Shown piece after piece: positions 53,892 to 63,160 of a DNA stretch of 64,000 nt. Within the stretch, counting starts at the first letter, position 1, and each line of letters starts with the position of its first letter. The notes beneath the pieces are model-generated. The model worked only from the letters and a program-made list of their open reading frames with translations. It was not told the DNA's origin and did not search any database. The DNA comes from JALYQB01 sp035640155 (GTDB lineage: Bacteria; Actinomycetota; Actinomycetes; Mycobacteriales; Pseudonocardiaceae). Made by a program: the position numbers and the translations under genes. The stretch is taken from assembly GCA_035640155.1 (NCBI GenBank), contig DASQWR010000238.1, positions 1 to 64,000 of the forward strand, in the 5' to 3' direction.

Positions 53892-55240
53892 CGCGGCACC
53901 TCCTCGGTGCGGGCAGCGGCCCCGGGCCGGGTTCCGTCCAAGCCGGCGAGCCGGAGGTCGGCCACCCGGTGGCGGTCCATCCGCATCACAGTGAGCCGCC
54001 AGCCGTCGAGCTCGACCTCGTCGCCGACGTCGGGGATGCGGCCGAGCCGGTCCAGCACCAGCCCGGCCACGGTCTCGTAGTCGCCCGGGGGCATGACGAA
54101 CCCGGTGGCCTCGGCGAGCTCGTCGTCGCGCAGCAAGCCGGAGATCATCCAGCTGGCCCTGCCGAGCGGGCGGACCTGGGCGACCTCCAGCCGATCGTGC
54201 TCGTCACGGACGTCTCCCACGATCTCCTCGACCAGGTCCTCGAGGGTGACGATGCCCGCGGTCCCGCCGTACTCGTCGACGACCACGGCGACCTGCAAGC
54301 CCTGGCTGCGCAGCCGGTCCAGCAGCGCGTCGCCGTCCAGCGAGGCCGGCACGGTGGGCACCGAGCGGGTCAGCGACCCCACCCTGGTGTCGGCGCGCTG
54401 GGCCGCCGGGACCGCGAAGGCCTGCTTGACGTGCACCGCGCCCCGCACGTCATCGAGATCGCTGCCGTGCACCGGGAACCGGGAGAAGCCGGTGCGCCGG
54501 GCCAGGGCGACGAGCTCGAGCACCGACGCGTCGGCGCGCAGTGCCTCCACCCGTACCCGGGGGGTCATCAGCTCCTCCGCGGTGCGCTCGCCGAAGCGCA
54601 GCGAGCGGTCGAGCAGGGCCGCGGTGCCTTCGTCCAGCGAGCCCTGCTCCGCGCTGCTGCGCACTAGCGATCCGAGCTCCTGCGGCGATCGGGCCGAGCG
54701 CAGCTCCTCGACGGGCTCGATGCCAAGCCGGCGCAGGATCCAGTTCGCCGCGTTGTTCAGACCCGAAATGAGCCAGCGGAACACCGCCGAGAACGCCGAG
54801 AGGATGCCCGCGACGGCACGCGCGGTCGGCAGCGGGTGGGAGATGGCGAGGTTCTTCGGCACCAGCTCGCCGAACACCATCGACAGGCCGGTGGCCAGGG
54901 TGAGCGCCAGGGTCAACGACACGGCGCCGAGCGCACCGGTGGGCACGCCGAGCGCCTCCAGGCCGGGCCGGATCAGCCGGGCGATGGCAGGTTCGGCGAC
55001 GTAGCCGGTGACCAGCGTCGTGATGGTGATGCCGACCTGGGCGCCGGAGAGCTGGAAGGACAGGGTGCTGTGCGCGTGCTTCACCTGCCGGGCGCGCCGG
55101 TCGTGCACGGAGCGCGCGTGGGCGTCGACGGTGCTGCGCTCCAGCGCGGTGAGCGAGAACTCGGCGGCGACACACACAAAGGTGCCGGCGGTGAGGGCCA
55201 CCACGCCGAGCAGGCCGAGTGAGCTGAGCAGGACGTCCAT
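53888..55240 (-). CDS. CNNM/HlyC-family membrane protein with CBS and CorC domains
   Basis: A 450-residue paralogue of the downstream gene: DUF21 membrane domain (FVCVAAEFSLTALERSTVDA; SMVFGELVPKNLAISHPLPT), CBS pair (MTPRVRVEALRADASVLEL; GGTAGIVTLEDLVEEIVGDV) and a C-terminal CorC_HlyC domain ending near GWRLTVMRMDRHRVADLRL. The two probably form a hetero-oligomeric cation transporter. Equivalent to Rv1842c; in mycobacteria guaB1 follows directly, while here a regulator and an ABC exporter intervene. Confidence 0.92.
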   Translation of the reverse strand: MDVLLSSLGLLGVVALTAGTFVCVAAEFSLTALERSTVDAHARSVHDRRARQVKHAHSTLSFQLSGAQVGITITTLVTGYVAEPAIARLIRPGLEALGVPTGALGAVSLTLALTLATGLSMVFGELVPKNLAISHPLPTARAVAGILSAFSAVFRWLISGLNNAANWILRRLGIEPVEELRSARSPQELGSLVRSSAEQGSLDEGTAALLDRSLRFGERTAEELMTPRVRVEALRADASVLELVALARRTGFSRFPVHGSDLDDVRGAVHVKQAFAVPAAQRADTRVGSLTRSVPTVPASLDGDALLDRLRSQGLQVAVVVDEYGGTAGIVTLEDLVEEIVGDVRDEHDRLEVAQVRPLGRASWMISGLLRDDELAEATGFVMPPGDYETVAGLVLDRLGRIPDVGDEVELDGWRLTVMRMDRHRVADLRLAGLDGTRPGAAARTEEVPR

Positions 55241-55337
55241 CAGGCCGTCCCGCGGGTGATGCGGGCACCGGGGGCGCCGGGCCGGAGGCCCGGCCTGCTA
55301 CTGCCGCCGGGGGTTGATGCGTCGGGCAGCGAGGTCG

Positions 55338-55904
55338 TCACTCCTCACGAGAGGAAAGGGATGCCCGGTCGAGTGTACGGGCGCGCCCGGAGGTGCCGAG
55401 GCGGCGCTTGTGTTCCTGCCAGCGCTCGAGCATGCGCGGTGTCTCGGCGCGCATGAAGGCGAAGAACTCCTGCGACTCGCGCAGCCGCCGCCCACCGGGC
55501 CGCTCGTCTCCCAGCAGCTCGACTCCCTCTGCGAGCGCGCCCTCCCAGCGCCGGAGCAGGGGCACCCGCTGCATGGTGATCGCGGACCAGACGTCGTCGT
55601 CGTAGATCCGGTACTGGTCGCTGCGCGACCCCGGCTCGCGCTCCTTGCCGAGCAGGCCCACCTGGACGAGCCAGCGCACCGCCCCGGAGATCGCCGCGGG
55701 ACTCACCCGCAGCCCCGCGGCCAGCTCCCCGGCGGTGTAGCGGTCCGCGTCGTCGGCGAGCACGAAGGCGAACACCCGGGCCGGCATCCGCGGCAGCCCC
55801 GCCTCGCTGAGCACAAGCGCGAACCGCTCGACGAACCGCAACAGGTCGTCGTCCGGGTGCTCAGCGGCGCCGTGCCGCCCCGCGCTGTCCACCTCTCGCA
55901 CCAT
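55338..55904 (-). CDS. GbsR/MarR-family transcriptional regulator
   Basis: A 188-residue winged-helix regulator of the GbsR type. It reads LVLSEAGLPRMPARVFAFVL, then YTAGELAAGLRVSPAAISGA (recognition helix region) and VRWLVQVGLLGKEREPGSRS. It is divergent from an ABC exporter, the standard arrangement for a local repressor. ATG at 55904 lies inside a 12-bp palindrome (55903-55914), implying autorepression. A GTG at 55937 is an alternative start. Ligand unknown, probably the exported compound. Confidence 0.88.
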   Translation of the reverse strand: MVREVDSAGRHGAAEHPDDDLLRFVERFALVLSEAGLPRMPARVFAFVLADDADRYTAGELAAGLRVSPAAISGAVRWLVQVGLLGKEREPGSRSDQYRIYDDDVWSAITMQRVPLLRRWEGALAEGVELLGDERPGGRRLRESQEFFAFMRAETPRMLERWQEHKRRLGTSGRARTLDRASLSSREE

Positions 55905-55950
55905 ACCGCGGTATTCTACAGGATTATTATTGTTCACAAGTTTATGAATC
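55903..55950. promoter_or_regulatory. Operator-like palindromes between GbsR and ABC genes
   Basis: ATACCGCGGTAT (55903-55914) is a perfect 12-bp palindrome over the regulator start. TTCACAAGTTTATGAA near 55933-55948 is a 16-bp imperfect palindrome (12 of 16 symmetric) nearer the exporter. The stretch is strikingly AT-rich compared with its flanks and contains TAGAAT, a possible -10 element for the regulator. Together they look like divergent promoters and operators. Confidence 0.6.
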
Positions 55951-55962
55951 TATTGTACCCTG

Positions 55963-56889
55963 GTGGGCGTGATCACGACCATCTTCGCGACCGGTCTGCT
56001 GAAGACCTTCGGTCGGACCCGAGCCCTCAACGGGCTCGATCTACACGTCACCCTCGGTGAGGTGCACGGGTTCCTCGGGCCCAACGGCTCCGGGAAGTCG
56101 ACGACGATCCGGATCCTGCTTGGGTTGCTCCGTGCGGACGCCGGTCGCGTCACCCTGCTGGGCGGGGATCCGTGGCGGGATGCGGTCGTCCTGCACCGGC
56201 AGCTGGCCTACGTCCCCGGCGACGTCACGCTGTGGCCCACCCTCACGGGTGGCGAGGCGATCGACCTGCTGGGGCGGCTGCGTGGCGGGCTGCGCCAGCG
56301 GCGCCGGGACGAGCTGCTGGAGAGCTTCGACCTCGACCCGACGAAGAAGGGGCGCACCTACTCGAAGGGCAACCGGCAGAAGGTAGCGCTGGTCGCGGCG
56401 CTGGCCTCGGACGCCGAGCTGCTCATCCTCGACGAGCCGACCTCGGGGTTGGACCCCTTGATGGAAGCCGTCTTCCAGTCCTGGATCGGCGAGGTGAAGC
56501 GCGAGGGCCGCACCGTGCTGCTCTCCAGCCACATCCTCGCCGAGGTCGAGGCGCTGTGTGACCGGGTGAGCATCATCCGCGCCGGACGGACCGTGCAGAG
56601 CGGCACCCTGGCCGAGCTGCGCCACCTCACCCGGACCGCCATCGTCGCCGAGACCGCCCGTCCGGTTGCCGGTCTGGCGGAGTTGCCCGGGGTGCACGGG
56701 ATGGAGCGCGACGGGGTGCGCGTCCGGTTCGAGGTCGACACCGCCCACCTCGACGCGACCCTGCGGCACCTCACCGGATTCGGTGTGCGTGCCCTGACCA
56801 GCCAACCGCCGACGCTGCAGGAACTGTTCCTGCGGCATTACGGGGACGAGCTCGAGGACAGCCCGCAACCCGCGGGGGCAACGCGGTGA
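55963..56889 (+). CDS. ABC exporter ATP-binding protein
   Basis: A 308-residue ABC-2-type ATPase (DrrA/CcmA-like). Visible are Walker A GPNGSGKSTT, a signature degraded to YSKGNRQKVAL where LSxGxxQR is usual, Walker B LLILDEPTSGLDP and the H-loop in LSSHILAEVEAL. The GTG at 55963 has few bases of leader after the AT-rich promoter and no evident Shine-Dalgarno, so translation may be nearly leaderless. It overlaps the permease gene by 4 bp. Likely a drug or lipid exporter. Confidence 0.9.
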   Translation: MGVITTIFATGLLKTFGRTRALNGLDLHVTLGEVHGFLGPNGSGKSTTIRILLGLLRADAGRVTLLGGDPWRDAVVLHRQLAYVPGDVTLWPTLTGGEAIDLLGRLRGGLRQRRRDELLESFDLDPTKKGRTYSKGNRQKVALVAALASDAELLILDEPTSGLDPLMEAVFQSWIGEVKREGRTVLLSSHILAEVEALCDRVSIIRAGRTVQSGTLAELRHLTRTAIVAETARPVAGLAELPGVHGMERDGVRVRFEVDTAHLDATLRHLTGFGVRALTSQPPTLQELFLRHYGDELEDSPQPAGATR

Positions 56890-58469
56890 ACGCCCTGGCC
56901 GGCACCCCTGCTTTGGTCCGGCTCGCGCTGCGACGCGACCGAATCCGCATCCCGGTCTGGGTGGCCGCAGTCGTCGCGCTGGTGCTGGTGACCGCGCAGA
57001 CCGTCCAGGGGCTCTACCCCACGGCGGGCGCGCTCGCCGCCGCGGCGGCCGTCATCGAGGACAACCCGACGGCCGTGGTGATGAACGGCCCCGCCCAGGG
57101 GCTGGGCACCCTCGGCGGTCGGGTGGCCTTCGAGGTCGGCGCTTTCGGCGCGGTGCTGGTGGCACTGATGAGCCTGCTGCTGGTCGGGCGGCACACCCGC
57201 GCGGAGGAGGAGAGCGGCCGTACCGAGCTGGTGCGTGCGGCCGCCGTCGGCCGGCAGGGGCCGCTCACCGCCGCCCTGCTGGTCACCGCCGGGGCCGATG
57301 CCCTGGTGGCCGTGGCGGTCGCGGTCGGGCTGATCGGGCTCGGGCTGCCGGTGACCGGGTCATTCACCCTCGGTGCCGTGCTCGGCGTCGTCGGCCTCGT
57401 CTTCGCCGGTGTCGCGGCCGTGACTGCCCAGGTCACCGAGCATGCCCGCGGAGCCACCGGCCTCGCGATCGCGGTCCTCGGTCTCGCGTTCGTGCTCCGC
57501 GCGGCGGGGGACGTCGGTGACGGCACGCTGTCCTGGGCCTCACCGATCGGCTGGGCACAGGCGAGCAGGCCGTTCGCCGGGGAGCGGGTCTGGCCGGTGC
57601 TGCTCGCCCTTGCGGCGGCCGCACTGCTCGCCGCCGGCGCCACCGTTCTCGGTGCCCGGCGCGATGTCGGCGCGGGGCTGGTGCGGCCACGCCCCGGCCC
57701 GCCGGTGGCCCGAGCGAGCCTGTTGCGCCCCGCCGGTCTCGCGCTACGCCTGCAGCGCGGCAGCCTCGTCGCGTGGAGCTCGGCGGTGTTCCTGATCGGC
57801 GTCGCCTACGGCTCGATCGCGCCGGACATCGGGGACTTCGTGGGGGAGAACCAGGACCTGGGGGAGCTGCTCGCCCCGTCCGGCGGGGCCGGGCTGACCG
57901 ACGCGTTCCTCGGCACCGCGCTGCTCGTGCTGGCACTGATCGGCAGCGGGTTCGCGGTGCAGTCCACGCTGCGGCTGCGCGGTGAGGAGGGCGCGGGGCG
58001 GCTCGAACCGGTGCTCGCCGCGGCCGTCTCCCGCATCCGGTGGGTGGGCGGCTTCCTGGCCGTGACGCTGGTGGGCAGCGCGGTCGTGCTCGCTATGGGC
58101 GGACTGGGTGCCGGGCTGGCCTCCGGGCTGCTCAGCGGTGACGTCGCTGCGGTGCCCCGGTTGCTCGGCGCGGCACTGGCCTACCTACCGGCGCAGTGGG
58201 TGCTCGTCGGTTTCGCCATCGCGCTGTTCGGGCTCGTCCCTCGGGTCGCCGCCGCGGTCTGGGCCGTCCTGGCCGGCTGTGTGCTGGTCGGGCTGCTCGG
58301 TCCGCTGCTGGGGCTGCCCGGCTGGGTCAGCGGCGTCTCCCCGTTCCACCACGTGCCGCGGCTGCCCGCAGCGGAGTTCTCCGCCGTCCCGCTGGTGGTG
58401 CTGCTCGGTGTCGGGACCGCGCTGGTGGGCGCCGGGCTGGCCGCCTTCCGCCGCCGTGACATCACCTGA
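56886..58469 (+). CDS. ABC exporter permease, 12-TM polyketide-exporter type
   Basis: A 527-residue permease with about twelve hydrophobic segments in two similar halves, as in tetronasin/antibiotic ABC exporters where one chain makes the whole membrane pore. Typical segments are RRDRIRIPVWVAAVVALVLV at the start, EESGRTELVRAAAVGRQGPL between helices, and EEGAGRLEPVLAAAVSRIRW at the matching place in the second half. GTGA overlap with the ATPase gene. It is likely repressed by the divergent GbsR protein. Confidence 0.88.
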   Translation: MNALAGTPALVRLALRRDRIRIPVWVAAVVALVLVTAQTVQGLYPTAGALAAAAAVIEDNPTAVVMNGPAQGLGTLGGRVAFEVGAFGAVLVALMSLLLVGRHTRAEEESGRTELVRAAAVGRQGPLTAALLVTAGADALVAVAVAVGLIGLGLPVTGSFTLGAVLGVVGLVFAGVAAVTAQVTEHARGATGLAIAVLGLAFVLRAAGDVGDGTLSWASPIGWAQASRPFAGERVWPVLLALAAAALLAAGATVLGARRDVGAGLVRPRPGPPVARASLLRPAGLALRLQRGSLVAWSSAVFLIGVAYGSIAPDIGDFVGENQDLGELLAPSGGAGLTDAFLGTALLVLALIGSGFAVQSTLRLRGEEGAGRLEPVLAAAVSRIRWVGGFLAVTLVGSAVVLAMGGLGAGLASGLLSGDVAAVPRLLGAALAYLPAQWVLVGFAIALFGLVPRVAAAVWAVLAGCVLVGLLGPLLGLPGWVSGVSPFHHVPRLPAAEFSAVPLVVLLGVGTALVGAGLAAFRRRDIT

Positions 58470-58481
58470 CGCCTCCGGTCT

Positions 58482-59918
58482 TCACCAGCCCGACGGCAGC
58501 GGACGGCCCTCGACGAACCCAGCGGTGGACTGCACGCCGAGCACGGCCCGCTCGTGGAACTCGGGCAGGGTGCGGGCACCGGTGTAGGTGCAGGCGCTGC
58601 GGATCCCGGCGCAGATGTGGTCCACCAGGTCCTCCACGCCGGGGCGGGCCGGGTCGAGGTACATCCGGGCGGTGGAGATGCCCTCCTCGAACAGCGCCTT
58701 GCGGGCCCGGTCGAAGCCGTCATCGGCTCTGGTGCGGGCCGCCACTGCACGCTTGGACGCCATCCCGAACGACTCCTTGTACAGCCGGCCGGACTCGTCG
58801 CGGTGCAGGTCGCCGGGTGACTCGTGGGTGCCCGCGAACCACGATCCGATCATCACGTTCGCGGCGCCGGCCGCCAGCGCGAGGGCGACATCGCGGGGGT
58901 GGCGCACCCCGCCGTCCGCCCAGACGTGGGCGCCCAGACCGCGAGCCGCGGCAGCGCACTCGGCGACCGCGGAGAGTTGTGGGCGTCCCACCCCGGTCAT
59001 CATCCGGGTGGTGCACATGGCACCTGGACCGACGCCGACCTTGACGATGTCCGCTCCCGCCTCGACCAGGTCGCGGGTGCCCTGCGCCGACACCACATTC
59101 CCGGCGGCCACCGGCACCGCGGGTCGCAGCGCCCGCACGGCCCGCAGCGCGTCGAGCATCTTGGTCTGGTGCCCGTGCGCGGTGTCCACCACCAGCACGT
59201 CGATCCCGGCGGCGAGCAGGGCGTCGGCCTTGGTCGCGACGTCACCGCTGACGCCCACCGCCGCCGCGACCCGCAGCCGCCCGGCGGCGTCCAGCGCCGG
59301 GGAGTAGAGCTCCGCACGCAGCGCGCCGGTGCGGCTGAGCACTCCAACCAGCCTTCCGGCTCCGTCGACCGCAAGGGCAAGGTCCTGCCGGCGGGCGTGC
59401 AGCATCTCGAACACGGCGCGCGGGTCGGTGTCGGCGGGCAGCACCACGAGATCGGTCTGCGCGACGTCGCCGAGGCGGGCGAAGCGGTCGACGCCCGTGG
59501 TGTCCCCGTCGGTGACCAGCCCCACCGGGTGACCGTCGTCCACGACCACCACGGCGCCGTGGGCGCGCTTGGGCAGCAGGTTCAGCGCGTCGGCCACGGC
59601 ATCCCGCCGGTCCAGGGTGAGCGCGGTGTCGAGCACCAGGTGCCGGGCCTTGACCCACTCGACGGTGTCGGCGACCGCGGTCGGGTCCACGTCCTGGGGC
59701 AGCACCACCAGCCCACCGCGGCGAGCGAGGGTCTCCGCCATGCGGCGACCCGCCACCGCGGTCATGTTTGCGACGACCAGTGGGATCGTGGTGCCCGATC
59801 CGTCGACCGTGGACAGGTCGACGTCGAACCGGGAGTCGACGTCGGATCGCCCGGGCACCAGGAAGACGTCGTCGTAGGTCAGGTCGTGACCGGGCTCGCG
59901 ATCGTCGAGGAAACGCAC
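58482..59918 (-). CDS. guaB1: GuaB1 (IMPDH/GMP reductase family with CBS domains)
   Basis: A 478-residue TIM-barrel enzyme of the IMPDH/GMPR family with an inserted CBS pair (about residues 95-205). Visible: DLTYDDVFLVPGRSDV, the phosphate-binding/catalytic loop VGVGPGAMCTTRMMTG with the active-site Cys, and VWADGGVRHPRDVALALAAG. The mycobacterial orthologue (Rv1843c/MSMEG_3634 group) is a GMP reductase regulated through its CBS domains rather than an IMP dehydrogenase. It converges on the ABC permease with a 12-bp gap. Confidence 0.95.
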   Translation of the reverse strand: MRFLDDREPGHDLTYDDVFLVPGRSDVDSRFDVDLSTVDGSGTTIPLVVANMTAVAGRRMAETLARRGGLVVLPQDVDPTAVADTVEWVKARHLVLDTALTLDRRDAVADALNLLPKRAHGAVVVVDDGHPVGLVTDGDTTGVDRFARLGDVAQTDLVVLPADTDPRAVFEMLHARRQDLALAVDGAGRLVGVLSRTGALRAELYSPALDAAGRLRVAAAVGVSGDVATKADALLAAGIDVLVVDTAHGHQTKMLDALRAVRALRPAVPVAAGNVVSAQGTRDLVEAGADIVKVGVGPGAMCTTRMMTGVGRPQLSAVAECAAAARGLGAHVWADGGVRHPRDVALALAAGAANVMIGSWFAGTHESPGDLHRDESGRLYKESFGMASKRAVAARTRADDGFDRARKALFEEGISTARMYLDPARPGVEDLVDHICAGIRSACTYTGARTLPEFHERAVLGVQSTAGFVEGRPLPSGW

Positions 59919-60000
59919 CCGCGGGACGCTACCTGCCCCAGCGGGTTCGGTGACCCCGATGGAAACCGCCCCTGGTGCTCAGCGTCACTGCCGCGGCTGC

Positions 60001-61107
60001 TCAACCAGGGTCCAGGACGTAGGTGAAGTGCGGCTTGTGCACCGTCCACCGGCCCGGTGGGGGCTCCGCGCCTGCGGGTCGGGCAATGACACGCAACTCC
60101 GTTTCCCGCACGGGTTGCGCCGCCGCGAGGTGCTCCCGGAGCAACCGGACCGCTGCCGGGTCTCCATAGCAGACAATGCGGTCCCCGTCGACGACCGCGA
60201 TCCCGTCACCGTCCGGGTCGTACAGGCCAGGCCGGCCGGATTCCGGCGTGACCAGCACCAGTGGGTACGGCGCCTCCAGCGCGAGCGTGACCGTCCACCC
60301 CTCCGGCAGCTTGCCCGTCGGCCCGGCATCCACCGGGTCGGCCCGGAGCATCGCCACAAGCCGCTCGGTGTCCGAACCGGCGACCCAGTCGGCGAGCAGC
60401 ACCGCGCCGTCGTCGAGCCGCAGACGGCCTGAGGAGCCAGCGTGCGGCCCGCGGATCCGGACGAACCCGCAAGGCTGCACCGAGGCGCTGCGCAGCTCCT
60501 TCCCGCAGCGGACCAACCCGATCGACAGCTCGAGTCCCGGTCGCAGCGTGACGGGCACGACGACTATTCCCCCCTCGCGCAGCTGCTCCATCCACGCCGG
60601 CGACAGGTCGTCCACCCCGACGGTGACCTGGACCCGGTCGAACGGGGCGACGTCCGGCGCCCCGAGCCAACCGTCCCCGACCCGGACCAGCACCGGAGGG
60701 TCGAACCCGGCCAAGCGCCGGGACGCGGCCGCCGCGAGCTCGGCGTCGAACTCGATCGTCGTCACTTCGCCCACCGGGCCGGTGAGGTGGGCCAACAGCG
60801 CCGCGTTGTAGCCGCTCGCGGTGCCGATCTCGAGCACGCGGTGGCCGGGTTGCACATCGAGCTGCTCGAGCATCAACGCCACCATGCTCGGCTGGCTGAT
60901 GCTGCTGGTCGGGCGACCGGTGTCATCACGGGTGAGCACCAGTGCCCGGTCGGCGTAGGCGGCCTCGGGCGGTGTCCCGGCCGGGACGAACCGCTCGCGA
61001 GGCACCATCGAGAGCACGGCGGCAACTGGCTCGGACCGCAGCGCCCCGTTCGACCACAGCGTGCGGACCAGCGCGCGCCGCAGGTCGACGACGCCGTCGG
61101 TGCTCAT
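60001..61107 (-). CDS. Protein-L-isoaspartate methyltransferase-like protein
   Basis: A 368-residue protein. Residues 1-210 are a PCMT-type Rossmann methyltransferase (VLEIGTASGYNAALLAHLTG, with SQPSMVALMLEQL upstream and VQVTVGVDDLSPAWMEQLRE). A further ~150 residues form a C-terminal domain found in actinobacterial PCMT relatives, some of which modify peptides such as graspetides/fuscimiditide rather than repair proteins. No precursor peptide or ATP-grasp gene is adjacent. ATG at 61107 is the first credible start. It is divergent from the PfkB kinase gene. Confidence 0.85.
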   Translation of the reverse strand: MSTDGVVDLRRALVRTLWSNGALRSEPVAAVLSMVPRERFVPAGTPPEAAYADRALVLTRDDTGRPTSSISQPSMVALMLEQLDVQPGHRVLEIGTASGYNAALLAHLTGPVGEVTTIEFDAELAAAASRRLAGFDPPVLVRVGDGWLGAPDVAPFDRVQVTVGVDDLSPAWMEQLREGGIVVVPVTLRPGLELSIGLVRCGKELRSASVQPCGFVRIRGPHAGSSGRLRLDDGAVLLADWVAGSDTERLVAMLRADPVDAGPTGKLPEGWTVTLALEAPYPLVLVTPESGRPGLYDPDGDGIAVVDGDRIVCYGDPAAVRLLREHLAAAQPVRETELRVIARPAGAEPPPGRWTVHKPHFTYVLDPG

Positions 61108-61253
61108 GAGGGCATGCTGCCCCTGGTGGACGTGCGGCGCGAGTGTCTGCGGCGTCCAGATGCTGTCACGGCAGCCCTCCGACCGGCGGGTACCGTCCGC
61201 GGGGTGGAACACCGCAGTGATCGGGTCACCCCTGCTGGTACGGGCATTTCCCG

Positions 61254-62171
61254 GTGAGCCCGCCCCGGGGGCTGTTCGTCGGGCTGACCACCCTGGACCT
61301 GGTGCAGCGCGTCGAGCGGGCACCGGGGGTGAACGACAAGGTGCGGGCGAGCCGCGCCGACCTCGCCTCGGGTGGCCCCGCGGCCAACGCCGCCGTCACA
61401 TTCGGTGCCCTCGGCGGGCGGGCGGTGCTGGTCTCCGCACTCGGACCCGGTCCCGTCGCCAGGCTGGCAGCCGACGACCTGAGCCGCCACGGCATCTCGG
61501 TCACCGACTGCTGGCCGTCCGGAGGGCCCGACCTCAGCATCTCTGCGACCACGGTGCTCGAAGGCACCGGCGAACGCTCGGTGGTCTCCTACAACGCCGC
61601 GGGCGTGGAGGCGGTCGTTCCGCCCGACCTGGACGCCCTGATCGCCGACGCGGACGTCGCGCTGATCGACGGGCACCACCCCGAGCTGGCGCTGGCCGCG
61701 GCGCGCCTTGCCCAACAGGCGGGGATCGCGGTGGTGCTTGACTGCGGCAGCAAGAAGGCGATCTTCGCCGACCTCACGCCGCTGGCCGCAGCCGCGGTGT
61801 GTTCCGCCGAGTTCACCGTCGGCGGAGCCGCTGGGTTCGACGAGGTGTCGGCGGCGTTGCTCGACGTGGGCACCGGCCTGGTGGCGATGACCGACGGAGC
61901 CCAGCCGGTCCGCTGGCGCACCCGGCACACGACGGGCACAGTGGAGGTCCCCCCGACCACGGCTCGGGACACCCTGGGCGCCGGCGACGTGCTGCACGGG
62001 GCGTTCGCCCGTGCCTGGGCTGCTGGCGTCCGGGACCCGGAGCGGAGCCTGCGCTTCGCGATCGCGGCGGCCACGGTCCGAGTGGAGCATGTCGGCCCGC
62101 GCAGCTGGCTGACCGATCACCGGCTGGGCCGGCTAGTCCAGGACGAGCTCATCCAGGACGAGCTGGATTGA
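61254..62171 (+). CDS. PfkB-family carbohydrate kinase
   Basis: A 305-residue kinase of the PfkB family. The N-terminal motif SGGPAANAAVTFGALGG and the C-terminal TARDTLGAGDVLHGAFARAW (complete anion hole and catalytic Asp) are both canonical, unlike the variant in the kinase at 209-1159. GTG start at 61254. The substrate is unknown; 2-keto-sugars or ribose-type substrates fit. The C-terminus ends in a short repeat, QDELIQDELD. It is 147 bp from the divergent PCMT-like gene. Confidence 0.9.
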   Translation: MSPPRGLFVGLTTLDLVQRVERAPGVNDKVRASRADLASGGPAANAAVTFGALGGRAVLVSALGPGPVARLAADDLSRHGISVTDCWPSGGPDLSISATTVLEGTGERSVVSYNAAGVEAVVPPDLDALIADADVALIDGHHPELALAAARLAQQAGIAVVLDCGSKKAIFADLTPLAAAAVCSAEFTVGGAAGFDEVSAALLDVGTGLVAMTDGAQPVRWRTRHTTGTVEVPPTTARDTLGAGDVLHGAFARAWAAGVRDPERSLRFAIAAATVRVEHVGPRSWLTDHRLGRLVQDELIQDELD

Positions 62172-62268
62172 AGAGCCGGCACCAGCTAGCCTTCTCCGGA
62201 TCCCACACCAGTTAGCTGCCCTACTGGGATGACCCGGACCGCCCCGGCGATCAGCGTAGGGTTCAGCT

Positions 62269-62451
62269 ATGGCTAACTCCCTACTGGTTCGACCCCGCCA
62301 CGGCAAGTGGCTCGCCGGTGTCTGCGCCGGTATCGCCGACCGCTTCGGACTGTCCCGCTCGCTGGTCAGGATCGGCTTCGTGCTGTTCGGCTTGTTCGGG
62401 GTAGGGGAGATCGTTTACATCGCGTTGTGGATTCTGGTCCCGAAGGCGTGA
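62269..62451 (+). CDS. PspC-domain membrane mini-protein
   Basis: A 60-residue protein consisting of a PspC domain. An amphipathic segment (HGKWLAGVCAGIADRFGLSR) is followed by one membrane helix (LVRIGFVLFGLFGVGEIVYI). PspC proteins relate to phage-shock/envelope-stress control. No Shine-Dalgarno is evident before the ATG. It stands alone between the kinase and a 270-bp gap; no PspA or two-component gene is adjacent. Confidence 0.88.
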   Translation: MANSLLVRPRHGKWLAGVCAGIADRFGLSRSLVRIGFVLFGLFGVGEIVYIALWILVPKA

Positions 62452-62722
62452 TCTCAGCGACCGGACCGGCGTCGTGGCCTCGTGTTCGATCAGTGCCGGT
62501 CACCACGGCGGTCACCTGCCTGACGGTCCGCATCCATGGGGAGCACTACGGTGCCCGACCCGCACTGTCGATTCATCGAGTTGAGGGAGTGCGGGTGTGC
62601 CGGCCCCTGACCGCGTCAGCGACAGTGGCCGCCGATTCGGGGCCGGCGACCCAGCCATGCCGCCAAGCTGATCGGCAGCCGGCCCACCCAGCAGCTCAGG
62701 GAACCTCGTCTGCACGAGCGTC
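62452..62722. other. 271-bp gap with no supported gene
   Basis: Lies between the PspC gene and the end of the VOC gene. GC-rich with short complementary segments (for example CCGGCC/GGCCGG near 62610-62680) that could terminate the converging transcripts. No reading frame has recognisable homology. Confidence 0.4.
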
Positions 62723-63124
62723 TCATGGGTGGTTCTCGCGCCAGAACAGCTCGAGCTGGAACTCGTCGGGGTCGCGCAGGCACAGCACGGAACCGTAGCC
62801 GCGGTCGGCGACCGGGGAGTGTCGAACGCCGAGGGCGGCCAGCCGACCGGCCCAGTCGTCCAGTTCCGCACGGCTGGCGACGCGGAAGGCGACGTGGTCA
62901 GCGCCGGTCCAGGACGGGTTGGCGGGCTCTCCCCGGTTGGTGTGGTGCTGCTGCAAGCACAACACCATCCCGGTAGGCCGGTGCAGCATGATGATCTCAT
63001 CAAAGTGCTCCTCGGCCAGCCGCTCGAAGGCCTCGAACCCGAATACCTCGCCGTAGAACTGAGCGCTCCTGTCTCGGTCCCGCACCGACAGCGACACATG
63101 GGAGAACCCCTGTAGCTGCGGCAT
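62723..63124 (-). CDS. VOC-family (glyoxalase/dioxygenase-fold) protein
   Basis: A 133-residue protein with two beta-alpha-beta-beta-beta units. It starts GFSHVSLSVRDRDRSAQFYG, has HVAFRV in the second unit and ends CLRDPDEFQLELFWRENHP. Candidate metal ligands are the His of FSHVSL, the His of DHVAFRV and the Glu of QLELF, the usual VOC pattern. GGGAGGAGGG lies about five bases before the ATG. It is divergent from a PadR regulator, which probably controls it. Substrate unknown; detoxification or resistance functions are common. Confidence 0.9.
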   Translation of the reverse strand: MPQLQGFSHVSLSVRDRDRSAQFYGEVFGFEAFERLAEEHFDEIIMLHRPTGMVLCLQQHHTNRGEPANPSWTGADHVAFRVASRAELDDWAGRLAALGVRHSPVADRGYGSVLCLRDPDEFQLELFWRENHP

Positions 63125-63160
63125 ACAAACCCTCCTCCCAGGAGTATCGGCGATGGCACA

